64,000 nucleotides of DNA from Sphingomonas sp. NFR15 (GCF_900103265.1 NZ_FMWX01000004.1:1-64000); one strand, 5' to 3'. Shown: positions 36,981-47,037, counted from the stretch's first letter. Numbers and translations: made by a program. Notes: a model not told the origin generated them from the sequence alone.

Positions 36981-36996
36981 ATGTTAACGTAAACAT
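36981..36996 (+). promoter_or_regulatory. LacI-type operator, TonB receptor promoter
   Basis: ATGTTAACGTAAACAT is a pseudo-palindrome centred on ACGT. An identical 16-mer occurs at 45563-45578 and a 14/16 match at 36817-36832. It sits at the expected transcription start of the receptor. Between this site and the ATG (36997-37300) nothing else clear was seen. Confidence 0.75.
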
Positions 36997-37300
36997 TGTG
37001 CGGCGCACAAAAGCAAAGCCGCCGTTGACGCCATGATGCTCGGTCCAACGGCACATGGGACTAGTAATGGCTACGAAAAGGGGAGAAAATACCTGAAACA
37101 CATTCCTTCAGCATTGCAGCATCACGCTACGCTGTCACGCCCGATCAAGTGACCGCGATCGCCTCACGGCGAATCGGCGAAGATGCAAGCGCAGGCGCGC
37201 GGCTGACGTCCGCGCGGTGCAGAATCACCAACCGCTCCGGTCCTCGGTTTCGCGTCCGGAAGAAGCAAGAAACACGCCTTACAGGCCAGGGGAGATATAC

Positions 37301-40276
37301 ATGTCGTTGAAAGCTTTGGATTGCCGCTCATCCCTATTGCGTGGCGCATCGTTGGCGGCGGTCATCGCCTGTCTGCCCTTGCCGGCGTTCGCGCAAGCAC
37401 CGGCGCAATCGGCCCCGGAACCCGCTGCGGAAGCGCCCGCGACGCTCGACGCGCAGACGCCCGCCCAGTCCGACTCCGCCGCACGCGACATCGTCGTAAC
37501 CGGCTCGCGCATCGCGACGCGCGGCTTCACCGCGCCCACACCGACGACGGTGATCAGCGCGCAGGACATCGCGCAGAACGCGCAGCCGAACATCTTCAAC
37601 ACGATCGCGCAGTTGCCGTCGCTGCAAGGCTCGACCGGCACGCAGGTCAACACGTTCAGCACGTCGAGCGGCCAGCAGGGCCTCAGCTCGTTCTCGCTGC
37701 GCGGTGTGGGCGCGATCCGCACGCTGACGCTGCTTGACGGCCAGCGCGTCGTCGGCGCGAACGTGACCGGCGTGCCCGACGTCAGCCTGTTCCCGCAATT
37801 GCTGGTCCAGCGCGTCGATGTCGTCAACGGCGGCGCCTCGGCCTCCTACGGCTCGGACGCGGTCGGCGGCGTGGTCAACTTCATCACCGACACGCGCTTC
37901 ACCGGCATCAAGGGCAATCTCCAGGGCGGTATCACCACCTATGGCGACAACAAGCAGATCCTGGCGCAGTTGGCGGTCGGCCACAGCTTCCTCGATGGCC
38001 GTCTGCATGTCGTCGCCAGCGGCGAATATGCCCATGACCAAGGCGTCGATGGCGGCGACTTCGGCCTGAAAATGGCGGGCGGTCGCAAGTGGTTCGACCA
38101 GACCTCGATGATCGATCGCGGCGTGCTCAACGACGGATCGCCGCAGTTCATCATCCGCAACAACGTTCAGTCGAACAGCTTCGCCAAATACGGCCTCATC
38201 ACCGGCGGCCCGCTCCAGGGCATCGCGTTCGACCAGTCGGGCCGACCGTTCCAGTTCCAGTATGGCTCGAACGGCGTGCCGACGCGCTTGCCGGCGGGCG
38301 GCGTGAACGGTTGCTATGGCGGCTTCTGCCTCGGCGGCGATCTGTCGGGCAACGTCGATGTGGGCCGTTCGCTTCAGTCGGCGCTCCAGCGCGTAGGCGG
38401 CTACACCCGCGTCGGGTTCGATATCGCGCCTGACAACGAACTGTACGCGACCGTCAACGTCGGCCAGGTCAAGACCAACAACCAGCCTGTCAACGGCATG
38501 AATAGGCCGGGTCTCACCATTCAGTGCGACAATGCGTTCCTGCCCACCGCGATTTCGGATGCGTGCCGGACCGCGAACATCACCAACTTCCAGTTCGGCA
38601 CCAGCAATGCCGCCCTTGGTAACACGCGCGTCTATACCAATCGCCGTCAGTATCGCTTCGTCGGCGGCGCGAAAGGCCGCGTGGCGGTCGCGGGCAGCGA
38701 ATGGTCGTACGACATCTACGGCGAGCACGGCACGAACTATACCAACGTTGACGTCAACAACATCCTGCTCACCCCGCGCTTCAACAAGGCGATCGATGCG
38801 ATCTCGCTGGGCGGTGCGATCGTGTGCCGCGACCCCGTCGCGCGCGCGAACGGCTGCCAGCCGCTCAACGTCTTCGGCGGCAACCCGTCCGCCCAGTCTC
38901 TGAAGTACATCATGCCGGATAACGGCCCGTACCAGCGCACCCGCCAGACGCAGGACGTGCTGAGCCTCAACTTCTCGGGCTCGCCGTTCAGCACCTGGGC
39001 AGGACCGCTCTCGATCGCGTTCGGCGGCGAGTTCCGTCATGAATTCTACAAGGTCACCGCCGATCCGTACGGCGCGGGCTTCGCCAACACGCCGGCCAAC
39101 AGCGACTATCCGGCCGATCCGATCCTGAACGCCAGCGGCAATGGCAACTGGTATGCCGGCACGTACAAGAACGGTCACGGCGCTTACAGCGTCAAGGAAG
39201 GCTTCATCGAGACGAACGTGCCGCTCGCCGACTCGGAAGCGCTCGGCAAGGCGAACCTGAACGGTGCGGTGCGCATCACCGATTACAGCACCTCGGGTAC
39301 GGTGTGGGCGTGGAAGATCGGCGGCACCTGGGCGCTGCCGATCGACGGATTGCGTATCCGCGCCGTCACCTCGCGTGACGTGCGTGCGCCCAACCTGTCC
39401 GAACTGTTCGCGGCACCCGTCACGCAGACGCTGCCGAACTTCTTCGATCCGTACACGAAGACCAACGTGCTGGTCGTTCAGAACCAGATCGGCAACACCG
39501 CGCTGAAGCCGGAAATCGCCCGCAACACGACCGCTGGCATCACCCTGGCCAATCCGAAATGGCTGCCGGGCCTGAACCTGTCGTTCGACTGGTACAAGAT
39601 CAAGATCGATGGTGTCATCTCGGGCCTGAGCGCGAACGATATCGTCAATTTCTGCTTCCAGAACATCCTCACCTCGACCTGCAGCGCGTTCAACCTGAAC
39701 CCCGCCAACGGCCAGACCTTCATCAATGTGCAGTCGTTCAACCTCGCTTCGATCGACACCGAGGGCTTCGACATCGAAGCCAGCTATCGCTGGCAGCGTC
39801 CGCTCGGTCTGCCGGGCAATTTCACGGTGCGCGCGCTCGCCACGCACGTGATGAAGTTCGTCACCGACACCGGCTTGCCCGGCACCATTCCGATCGACTC
39901 GGCCGGCGACAACACCGGCAACACGCCGAACTGGAAGTGGTTGGCGGTCCAGAGCTACGACACCGACTCGTTCTCGTTCCTGCTTCAGGAGCGCTGGTTC
40001 AGCAACGGCACCTACGGCAACAAGTACATCGTCTGCCAAGCCGGTTCCTGCCCGGTTTCAAACAACAACCACCCGACGATCGACAACAACTTCTATCCGG
40101 GCCGCTTCTACATGGACGTGGGCGGCAGCTACAATATCACCAAGGACTTCACCGCCTACTTCAAGATCGACAATATGTTCGATGTCGATCCGGCACCGTC
40201 GACGATCTTCAACAACCCGTCGCTGTACGATCAGCTCGGCCGCACCTTCCGTCTGGGCGTCCGCTTCAAGATGTAA
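37301..40276 (+). CDS. TonB-dependent receptor of the hemicellulose locus
   Basis: This 991-aa outer-membrane receptor has a signal peptide (residues ~1-36, ending PAFAQA), a Pro/Ala linker, and a plug beginning RDIVVTGSRIATRGF, with LRGVGAIRTLTLLDGQRVVG and VNGGASASYGSDAVGGVVNF motifs. The barrel ends TFRLGVRFKM. ATG 37301 has GGGGAG 6 nt upstream; the open frame begins earlier but without a signal. It likely imports arabinoxylan or arabinan oligosaccharides for the intracellular GH43 and other enzymes. It is followed by a strong terminator, so GH51 may be read separately. Confidence 0.95.
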   Translation: MSLKALDCRSSLLRGASLAAVIACLPLPAFAQAPAQSAPEPAAEAPATLDAQTPAQSDSAARDIVVTGSRIATRGFTAPTPTTVISAQDIAQNAQPNIFNTIAQLPSLQGSTGTQVNTFSTSSGQQGLSSFSLRGVGAIRTLTLLDGQRVVGANVTGVPDVSLFPQLLVQRVDVVNGGASASYGSDAVGGVVNFITDTRFTGIKGNLQGGITTYGDNKQILAQLAVGHSFLDGRLHVVASGEYAHDQGVDGGDFGLKMAGGRKWFDQTSMIDRGVLNDGSPQFIIRNNVQSNSFAKYGLITGGPLQGIAFDQSGRPFQFQYGSNGVPTRLPAGGVNGCYGGFCLGGDLSGNVDVGRSLQSALQRVGGYTRVGFDIAPDNELYATVNVGQVKTNNQPVNGMNRPGLTIQCDNAFLPTAISDACRTANITNFQFGTSNAALGNTRVYTNRRQYRFVGGAKGRVAVAGSEWSYDIYGEHGTNYTNVDVNNILLTPRFNKAIDAISLGGAIVCRDPVARANGCQPLNVFGGNPSAQSLKYIMPDNGPYQRTRQTQDVLSLNFSGSPFSTWAGPLSIAFGGEFRHEFYKVTADPYGAGFANTPANSDYPADPILNASGNGNWYAGTYKNGHGAYSVKEGFIETNVPLADSEALGKANLNGAVRITDYSTSGTVWAWKIGGTWALPIDGLRIRAVTSRDVRAPNLSELFAAPVTQTLPNFFDPYTKTNVLVVQNQIGNTALKPEIARNTTAGITLANPKWLPGLNLSFDWYKIKIDGVISGLSANDIVNFCFQNILTSTCSAFNLNPANGQTFINVQSFNLASIDTEGFDIEASYRWQRPLGLPGNFTVRALATHVMKFVTDTGLPGTIPIDSAGDNTGNTPNWKWLAVQSYDTDSFSFLLQERWFSNGTYGNKYIVCQAGSCPVSNNNHPTIDNNFYPGRFYMDVGGSYNITKDFTAYFKIDNMFDVDPAPSTIFNNPSLYDQLGRTFRLGVRFKM

Positions 40277-40291
40277 CCTCCCCCCTCTGAT

Positions 40292-40323
40292 GGGGCGCGG
40301 CTTTCCGCCGCGCCCCTTTTTTT
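40292..40323 (+). terminator. rho-independent terminator after TonB receptor
   Basis: A 9-bp perfect stem (GGGGCGCGG / CCGCGCCCC) around a 7-nt loop is followed by seven T's. It lies 15 bp after the receptor stop and just before the GH51 start, so it should cut or attenuate transcription between them. Confidence 0.9.
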
Positions 40324-40343
40324 GTCTTGATGGGATGACGACC

Positions 40344-42419
40344 ATGAAAGCAATGCTTGCGACCGCCTCGATCGCCGCTCTGATGACGGGCGCCCCCGTC
40401 GCCGCAGCGCCGGCGGCACCAAAGCCGGTGGTGGTTCGGATCGACACGGCGCGGCGCGCGACGCCGGTCAGCCCGCACGAATATGGCATGTTCATCGAGC
40501 CGATCGGCGGGCTGGTCAATCGCACGCTGTGGGCCGAACTGCTCGACGACCGCAAATTCTATTATCCCGTCGTTCCCGCCTCGCGCGACACGCCACCGCC
40601 GCTCAACGCCGAGGGCCGCCCCGGCGTGACCTATCGCAAATGGCGGCCGATCGGCGGCGATGATGCGGTGACGATGGACACGACCGCACCCTATGTCGGC
40701 ACCCAGAGCGCGAGCGTGGCCGTCGGAGGCGCAACCCCGCGCGGGCTGAGCCAGGACGGCATCGGCGTGGCTCGGGGCAAGCGCTATACCGGGCACCTGT
40801 GGATCAGCGGCGATGCCGGCGCGGCGGTGACGGTGGCGCTGGTCTGGGGTTCGCGACCGGAGGACCGGCAAAGCATCGCCCTGCCCTCCGCCGCTGGCGA
40901 CTGGCATCAGGCCGATTTCGCGTTCACTCCCACCGCCGACACCAAGGATGCGCGGCTGGAGATCACGGGCACTGGCACCGGGCGTTTCCGGATTGGCGCG
41001 GTCTCGCTGATGCCGGCGGACAATATCAACGGCTGGCGCGCCGACACCACGGCGATCGCCAAGTCGCTCAACTCTGGCTTCTGGCGGCTGCCGGGCGGCA
41101 ACTTCCTGTCCGACTGGGACTGGCACGAGGCGCTCGGCCCGCGTGACAAACGTCCGCCGATGTTCGACCATGCGTGGAGCGCGATGCAGACCAACGATCT
41201 CGGCATGGACGAGTGGATGGACCTGTGCCGGATCATCGGCGTCGAACCCTATGTCACCGTCAACGCCGGGCTGGGCGACGCCAATTCCGCCGCCGAGGAG
41301 GTCGAGTATCTCAACGGTGCGGCGACCACCGACTGGGGCGCCAAGCGCGCCGCCAACGGCCATGCCGAGCCATATGGCGTGAAATGGTGGAACATCGGCA
41401 ACGAGCCGTTTGGCTGGTGGCAGATCGGCAAGACTTCGCTGGATTACTACACGATCAAGCACAACGATTTCGCCGCCAAGATGCGCGCGCGCGATCCGTC
41501 GATCGTGCTGATCGCCTCGGGCGCGATGCCCGACCAGCTTCACCCCAAGGGCGTGAAGCAGAATTCCTCGCTGGAGAGCATCCAGCCCAAGTTCGGTACA
41601 GAGGAAGACTGGACGGGCGGCTTGTTCGCCAAATCCTGGGGCACCTTCCAGGGCATCACCGAACATTGGTACGATCGCGCCGAGGAGCGCCCCAACGCGC
41701 CGCGCGAGGACGAACTGATGGAGTTCGTGCGCTCGCCGTCGAACCATGTCCGCATGGAGGCGCTCGAATGGGGCATCTACCAGCAACGCTTCCCCAAGCT
41801 GCGCGATTCGGGCGTGTTCCTGTCGATCGACGAATATGCCTATATGGCTGGGCCGCCGACGCTGAAGTCATCGCTCGCCTATGCGACGGTGTTGCAGGAG
41901 ATGCTGCGCCACACCGACTTCCTCAAGATGGCGGCGTTCACCACCGGCGTCTCGACGATGGACATCACCCCGACTGATGCGACGCTCAACGCGACCGGCA
42001 TGGTGTTCAAGCTGTTCGGCGAGCATTTCGGCGCGGGCACGATTCCGGTCGCGGTTGACGGATCATCACCGCAGCCCGAGCCGAAATACCCGGTCGGCTA
42101 TGCCCATCCCAAGGTGGTGGCGGGCAGCCCGACCTACCCGCTCGACGTGATCGCGGGGCTCTCCCCCGACGGCAAGACGCTGCGTGTCGGCGTGGTCAAC
42201 GCGACCTATCAGCCGCAGCGGCTGACTCTTTCGCTCGCTGGCGCGACGCTGCGCGGCGGCGGGACGCGTTGGCTGCTGGGTGGCAAGGCGCTCACCGCCG
42301 AGAACAAGGTGGGCGCGCCTGCGGGCGTGACGATCCGCGAAGCCAAGGTCAGCGGCGCGGCGCGCGGGCTGGTCGTGCCGGCCACCTCTGCGGCGATTTA
42401 CGAACTGCCGCTGCGGTGA
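40344..42419 (+). CDS. GH51 alpha-L-arabinofuranosidase
   Basis: This 691-aa exported enzyme removes arabinofuranosyl side chains from arabinoxylan or arabinan. A signal peptide (1-23, VAAAPAAP) is followed by a CBM4/9-like inserted sandwich (~120-225) and the GH51 (beta/alpha)8 barrel. The acid/base is Glu354 in WWNIGNEPFGWW and the nucleophile Glu497 in FLSIDEYAY. A C-terminal sandwich (~590-690) ends the protein. ATG 40344 is preferred; ATG 40335 also opens the frame. It converges with the beta-helix/propeller gene. Confidence 0.95.
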   Translation: MKAMLATASIAALMTGAPVAAAPAAPKPVVVRIDTARRATPVSPHEYGMFIEPIGGLVNRTLWAELLDDRKFYYPVVPASRDTPPPLNAEGRPGVTYRKWRPIGGDDAVTMDTTAPYVGTQSASVAVGGATPRGLSQDGIGVARGKRYTGHLWISGDAGAAVTVALVWGSRPEDRQSIALPSAAGDWHQADFAFTPTADTKDARLEITGTGTGRFRIGAVSLMPADNINGWRADTTAIAKSLNSGFWRLPGGNFLSDWDWHEALGPRDKRPPMFDHAWSAMQTNDLGMDEWMDLCRIIGVEPYVTVNAGLGDANSAAEEVEYLNGAATTDWGAKRAANGHAEPYGVKWWNIGNEPFGWWQIGKTSLDYYTIKHNDFAAKMRARDPSIVLIASGAMPDQLHPKGVKQNSSLESIQPKFGTEEDWTGGLFAKSWGTFQGITEHWYDRAEERPNAPREDELMEFVRSPSNHVRMEALEWGIYQQRFPKLRDSGVFLSIDEYAYMAGPPTLKSSLAYATVLQEMLRHTDFLKMAAFTTGVSTMDITPTDATLNATGMVFKLFGEHFGAGTIPVAVDGSSPQPEPKYPVGYAHPKVVAGSPTYPLDVIAGLSPDGKTLRVGVVNATYQPQRLTLSLAGATLRGGGTRWLLGGKALTAENKVGAPAGVTIREAKVSGAARGLVVPATSAAIYELPLR

Positions 42420-42421
42420 GC

Positions 42422-42450
42422 GCGGGCGGCGGCGCTCCATCGCCGCCCGC
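42422..42450. terminator. hairpin between convergent GH51 and beta-helix genes
   Basis: The stem GCGGGCGGCG / CGCCGCCCGC has a 9-nt loop. It sits in the 38-bp gap between two converging stops and could serve both. The T tract on plus is weak (TTCCCCTT). Confidence 0.5.
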
Positions 42451-42457
42451 TTCCCCT

Positions 42458-45454
42458 TCACACCTCGGTCGCGAACAGCGCGTGGTGGGTTAGGATGAAC
42501 AGCGTGCGGCCGTCGCGGCCGCCGAGCACCAGTTGCAGCGGGCGCTCGGGCACGTCGATACGGCGGAGCAGCGCGCCGCTGGGCGCATAGACGAACACCT
42601 GCCCGTTCGCGACGTACAGCGTCCCATCCGCGCCCCGTGCGACACTCTCGCCGCCACGATCCGCGACGATCTTGAGGTCGGTGACGCTCCCGCCCGCCCC
42701 GACCAGACCGCTGTAGGTGCGGTTCTCCGAGGCGTTGGTCAGCGTGACGCGCGCACCCGGCGCTGCGCCGACGAGGCCGTAGGCATCGAGCGGATCGGAC
42801 CAGCGCCAGCCTTGCTGGTCGTCCGGCCCCTGGTTCCACACGCGAAACGCCGGCAGCACCAGTGAGCCGTCGGGCGAGACATATTCCTGCGGCTTGGCCT
42901 CGCCCATCTTCGTGGTGAAGAAATCGGCGAGCGTCGGATAGGTGTAGGTTTTCGGATCGATGCGATCGTCGAACTCACCGTTCGCCCAGACGTTGCCCGG
43001 CAGCAGCGTGGTGGCCGACGGATGCGGCCGGGCCGGCGTCGGCGCGATCACCCGCACGGCCGCCGGCTTGGCGGGATCGATGCTGTACACCGTCCCATCG
43101 CGACCGGCCGAGGACAGCACCATCAGGTCGCCCGAGCGATCGACCGCGAGGCTGACCGGATCGAGCGGCAGATCGGCGATCGTCTCCAGCCCGCCCGCCC
43201 GCGACCAGCCGTGGATGCGGTTGAAGAAGCGGTCGATGAAGTACAGCTTGCCCTTCGCATCCGTCGCTGCGCCGGCGATCGAGTAGAAGCCGTCAGCGAG
43301 CTTCTCGACGCCCTGGGTGACCGGCACGGCGCTTGCCGTCGCGGCGGCACCGGGCGCGGCCGGCACGTCGAGCTTGGCGAAATCGCGTTCACGCACCTGC
43401 TGCTGGCGAGTCATGTCGGTAATCGCACTGTCGAACGGATATTTGCTCGCCCGCGCGAACGTGCCGCAGCCCTTGGTGTCACAGCTCGCGAAACCGCTTT
43501 CGGCGTTCACCTGCACGTTGCGGAAGCGGATGTCCCCTGAGTTGAACAGCCGGATCGCCGTGTCCATCGGCTTGGCGGTGCGCGTCACGCGGTACGAGTG
43601 GAAGTTCGCGAACAGGATGTTGCGCGTGTCGTGAAACTCGGTCGAGACTGCGTTGACGCCGTCGCGAACCTCCTGCTCGGTCTGCGGGCCGAGGAACTCC
43701 CAGTTCGCGACATTCTCGAGCACGATTTCATGCCGATAGTGGTGCTCGGCGGAGAGTTCGTAGACATGGCCCGGGGTGGTGGTGTCCGAGACGCGAAAAC
43801 CCGCCGACGCGAGCGTGTTGGGCGACCAGATCGCCGCGAACGTGCCACCACCGCCGTCGGTCACCCAGATGCTCGCCGGTTGCCCGTCCTGGCGCACGCG
43901 CGGATCGCCGGGGCGCGCCTGCATCGTGCCGTCGCGAAGCACGGGGCCTTCGATCCGCACGTCGTTGACCATCGAGGCGGCACCCGCCTTCCACACCAAT
44001 GCAGATGCGCGGGGATTGATGCTACCGGCCCACAACCCCAGCCCGGAGACGATCGCATCGCCGCCCTTCGCGCTTTCCAGCAGCGCTTTGGGACTGCCGA
44101 CACCGGCGAAGGCGGGGGTATCGTCGCGCAGGAACAGCCGCGTGCGTGCCGGGTGGAGCGCGATCAGCACGCTATCCGGCCGCAGCTTGAGCGTGTCGGT
44201 GAGGCGGTAGCGCCCGGCCGGCAAATAGAGCACGCGGTGCGTGTCGATCGCGCGCTGGAGCGCTGCGGTATCGTCGGCCTCACCATCGCCCTTCGCGCCG
44301 AGATCATGTGCGTTCGCCCAAGCGGAAACCGGCGGCATCGCCCGGATCGCCGGCGCGGGCGCGGTGGGCATGCGCGTGAGCGGGACGATATCGGCGTCGG
44401 TGGCATATTCCCCCATCTGCCCGAGGCCGGCGAGCTTCAGCCCGTAGGAGAAATCGCGCACGCGGTAGCGAGCACCCGCCCCCGCCACCACAGTACCGCT
44501 CTCCCGCATCCGCGCGAACACCGGCACGTTCTGCGCGACGGCGTTGTCGAAGCCGATCTTGGTGTGGACGTCCTTCTCGTTCGAGATCAGCACGCCCGCC
44601 TTGGCGATATTCTCGAAGCGGACGTCCTTGCCCCACAGGAAGTCCGAATAGCCCCGGTCGATCTCGATCCCGACCGGCGTGTCGCGGATCGCGACGTTGA
44701 CCAAGGTCAGCCCGACCTCATGCTCACGGATCGCCGCGTCGCGCTGCCCTTCGAACGTCGAATCGAGCAGCGTGAACGGCCACATCGGCGCGGTCTTCTC
44801 GGTGACGATGCCGTAGCGCCCGCCGTAGAAATGCAGATCCTCGCAGGCGTTGCCGACCTGATAGACGCCCGCGAACCCCGACCCGAGGTGAAAGTCGATG
44901 TGGCGCAGATAGGCGTGCTGCGCGACACGGAAGCGAACCGCGACCGCGCCGGCATTGCCCTCGCCGATCTCGAAATCGACGTTCGAGAGCGCGGAATAGA
45001 AGGTCGTCTGCGTTGCATCGAAGATCGTCGGATCGAACGGAACGGTCGTCCGCGGCGGCACCGCCGGCTTGCCCGAACGGAACTGGTCTTCACCCGTGAA
45101 CGCGACCATCGCACCGATGCCGCTGGCGAAACCGGGCGTGTTGTCCCCGAGCACGATGACGGGCCGCGTCTTGCCCACACCGAACACGCGCACGCCCGAG
45201 CGCAGCAGAATGCTGCGGCTGATCCGGTAGCGTCCGGACGGGACGAAGACCAGGCCGCCGGCGTTCGGCGCGGCGGCGGCGTCGATCGCCTGTTGCAGCG
45301 CGGCGGTATCGTCCACGCGCCCGTCGCCGACGCCCTTGACGATCACCGCGCGCGGATCGGCGGGAAGCGACTGGTACACCGAGGTGGAACGCGCCGCCGC
45401 AACAGTCGGCGCCATTGCGGCCAGCATCGTGCCGACCAGAAACGCTGCCTTCAT
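42458..45454 (-). CDS. secreted tandem beta-helix plus beta-propeller protein, probable polysaccharide-active enzyme
   Basis: This 998-aa exported protein starts MKAAFLVGTMLAAMAPTVAAA. Two pectate-lyase-3/GH55-type beta-helix modules are seen. The first (~30-340) has GVGDGRVDDTAALQQAID and VPSGRYRISRSI; the second (~378-690) has LGAKGDGEADDTAALQRAID and LPAGRYRLTDTLKL. From ~710 to the end, repeated LYFIDRFFNRIHGW / LAVDRSGDLMVLSS segments suggest an NHL/SMP-30-like propeller. Tandem helices are typical of GH55 exo-1,3-glucanases, but the propeller fusion is unusual, and no catalytic residue could be assigned. ATG 45454 has GGGAGG 6 nt upstream. A LacI-type operator lies 109 bp upstream. Confidence 0.85.
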   Translation of the reverse strand: MKAAFLVGTMLAAMAPTVAAARSTSVYQSLPADPRAVIVKGVGDGRVDDTAALQQAIDAAAAPNAGGLVFVPSGRYRISRSILLRSGVRVFGVGKTRPVIVLGDNTPGFASGIGAMVAFTGEDQFRSGKPAVPPRTTVPFDPTIFDATQTTFYSALSNVDFEIGEGNAGAVAVRFRVAQHAYLRHIDFHLGSGFAGVYQVGNACEDLHFYGGRYGIVTEKTAPMWPFTLLDSTFEGQRDAAIREHEVGLTLVNVAIRDTPVGIEIDRGYSDFLWGKDVRFENIAKAGVLISNEKDVHTKIGFDNAVAQNVPVFARMRESGTVVAGAGARYRVRDFSYGLKLAGLGQMGEYATDADIVPLTRMPTAPAPAIRAMPPVSAWANAHDLGAKGDGEADDTAALQRAIDTHRVLYLPAGRYRLTDTLKLRPDSVLIALHPARTRLFLRDDTPAFAGVGSPKALLESAKGGDAIVSGLGLWAGSINPRASALVWKAGAASMVNDVRIEGPVLRDGTMQARPGDPRVRQDGQPASIWVTDGGGGTFAAIWSPNTLASAGFRVSDTTTPGHVYELSAEHHYRHEIVLENVANWEFLGPQTEQEVRDGVNAVSTEFHDTRNILFANFHSYRVTRTAKPMDTAIRLFNSGDIRFRNVQVNAESGFASCDTKGCGTFARASKYPFDSAITDMTRQQQVRERDFAKLDVPAAPGAAATASAVPVTQGVEKLADGFYSIAGAATDAKGKLYFIDRFFNRIHGWSRAGGLETIADLPLDPVSLAVDRSGDLMVLSSAGRDGTVYSIDPAKPAAVRVIAPTPARPHPSATTLLPGNVWANGEFDDRIDPKTYTYPTLADFFTTKMGEAKPQEYVSPDGSLVLPAFRVWNQGPDDQQGWRWSDPLDAYGLVGAAPGARVTLTNASENRTYSGLVGAGGSVTDLKIVADRGGESVARGADGTLYVANGQVFVYAPSGALLRRIDVPERPLQLVLGGRDGRTLFILTHHALFATEV

Positions 45455-45562
45455 CGTCATCCTCCCAAATCGCCGCGCCACGCGGATGCGCGGGCCGAAC
45501 GGCACCAGCGATGCGCTGCGGATTTCACAGTCGATCGAACCACTTCCCCGTAGCAGCGAGGG

Positions 45563-45578
45563 ATGTTAACGTAAACAT
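45563..45578 (-). promoter_or_regulatory. LacI-type operator between beta-helix gene and GntP permease
   Basis: ATGTTAACGTAAACAT is identical to the 36981-36996 site. It lies 109 bp from the beta-helix ATG and 119 bp from the GntP ATG in the divergent gap, so it could control either or both units. No clear -35/-10 was fixed. Confidence 0.75.
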
Positions 45579-45696
45579 GACATATGGTCGTAAATGCGCA
45601 ATCATAGCGCGAAACATGGGCTGGCCGGCGATATAGCTCGCGCGACGGATGGAGGGGATGGATGGCGATTCGATGTGCCCGGCGGCGTAGCTTCGT

Positions 45697-47037
45697 ATGA
45701 GCGGTGAAGACTGGCGGCTGGTGATCGCGGCGGTCGCGGGCATCGTTCTGTCCGTGATGTTGATCGTGCGGGTGCGGCTGCACCCTTTCATCGGCCTGTT
45801 GTGCGGCGCGTTCGCGGTGGGGCTGTTCGCGGGGCTGCCGCTCGCCGATACCGGCAAGGCCGTGCAGAAAGGCGTCGGCGATATCATCGGCGGCACCGGT
45901 CTGGTGGTCGCGCTCGGGCTGTCGCTGGGTGCGATGCTCCATCTGTCGGGCGCAGCGGCGTCGTTGGCGGCCAGTGCCCTCCGCATGACCGGCGTTCGCG
46001 CAGCGCCGTGGGCGACGCTCGGGGTCGCCATCATCATCGGCTTGCCCTTGTTCTTCGAAACCGGGCTGGTGCTGCTGCTGCCGATCGTGGTCGCCGCCGC
46101 CGAGGCGATGCCGCACGAAAAGGACAATGACGCCGCCAAGCTGCGGCTCATCATGCCGGCACTGGCCGGGCTCGGCGTGGTTCACGCGCTCGTGCCGCCG
46201 CATCCGGGGCCGCTGCTGGCGGTCGAGGCGCTGCATGCGAGCCTAGGCCTGACGATGGTGTACGGCATCCTCCTCGCCGTTCCCGTGGCGGTGCTGGCCG
46301 GCCCGTTGCTGGCGCGGATCGTCGCGCCCGGCGTCCGGCTCACGCCGAGCGTGTTGAGCGACCACACGCTGGATCTGACACCGCCGCCACGCGCGGTCTC
46401 GCTGCTGATCGTGGTGTTGCCGGTGCTGCTGATCGGGATCGGCGAGCTGGGGCAGCTCGTGCCCGCCGTCGCAGGCTCGGCCCTGCTGGGGGCGGCGCGC
46501 AATCCTGTGCTGGTACTGCTGGTCACCAACCTGCTCGCCTTGCCACTGCTATTTGGGCGGCGGCTGGCCGAGGCGGTCGTGCAGGACGCGGTGTGGCACG
46601 AGACGATGGGCGGCGCGGGTGCGATTCTGCTCGCGATCGGCGCGGGCGGTGCGCTCAAGCAGGTGTTGGTCTCGGCGGGGCTGTCCGATCTGCTCGCGCG
46701 TCTGGTGCTCGCCTATCCGGTGTCGCCGCTGCTGCTCGGCTGGCTGGTGGCGGTCGCGATACGGCTTGCGGCCGGATCGGCGACGGTCGCGACGATCACC
46801 GCCGTGGGCATCATGCCGGGCGTCGTCGCCGCTTCGGGCGTATCGCCTGAGCTGACGGTGCTGGCGATCGGCGCCGGATCGGTGTTCTTCAGCCATGTCA
46901 ACGATCCGGGCTTCTGGCTGGTGAAGAGCTATGTCGGCACGTCGACCCCCGACACGTTTCGGACCTGGTCGATGGTCGAGACGGTCATATCGGTGGCGGG
47001 TCTCGCTGGTGTGTTCGCGCTGAGTTACGTGGTCTGA
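45697..47037 (+). CDS. GntP-family permease (gluconate or related sugar acid)
   Basis: This 446-aa inner-membrane protein has about 12 helices of the GntP type. Features are LVVALGLSLGAMLHLSGAA, IIGLPLFFETGLVLLLPIV with the conserved PLFFE, LVPPHPGPLLAVEALHA, and C-terminal VFFSHVNDPGFWLVKSYVG. These match the family signature closely. It probably imports a sugar acid such as gluconate or a deacetylated uronate released from hemicellulose side chains. It is divergent from the beta-helix gene across the LacI-type operator, so it is likely part of the same regulon. Confidence 0.92.
   Translation: MSGEDWRLVIAAVAGIVLSVMLIVRVRLHPFIGLLCGAFAVGLFAGLPLADTGKAVQKGVGDIIGGTGLVVALGLSLGAMLHLSGAAASLAASALRMTGVRAAPWATLGVAIIIGLPLFFETGLVLLLPIVVAAAEAMPHEKDNDAAKLRLIMPALAGLGVVHALVPPHPGPLLAVEALHASLGLTMVYGILLAVPVAVLAGPLLARIVAPGVRLTPSVLSDHTLDLTPPPRAVSLLIVVLPVLLIGIGELGQLVPAVAGSALLGAARNPVLVLLVTNLLALPLLFGRRLAEAVVQDAVWHETMGGAGAILLAIGAGGALKQVLVSAGLSDLLARLVLAYPVSPLLLGWLVAVAIRLAAGSATVATITAVGIMPGVVAASGVSPELTVLAIGAGSVFFSHVNDPGFWLVKSYVGTSTPDTFRTWSMVETVISVAGLAGVFALSYVV

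Noticed and set aside
37334..40039. 901-aa minus-strand frame over the second TonB receptor
   Set aside because: Shadow; composition dominated by R, A, V, D and no sensible start.
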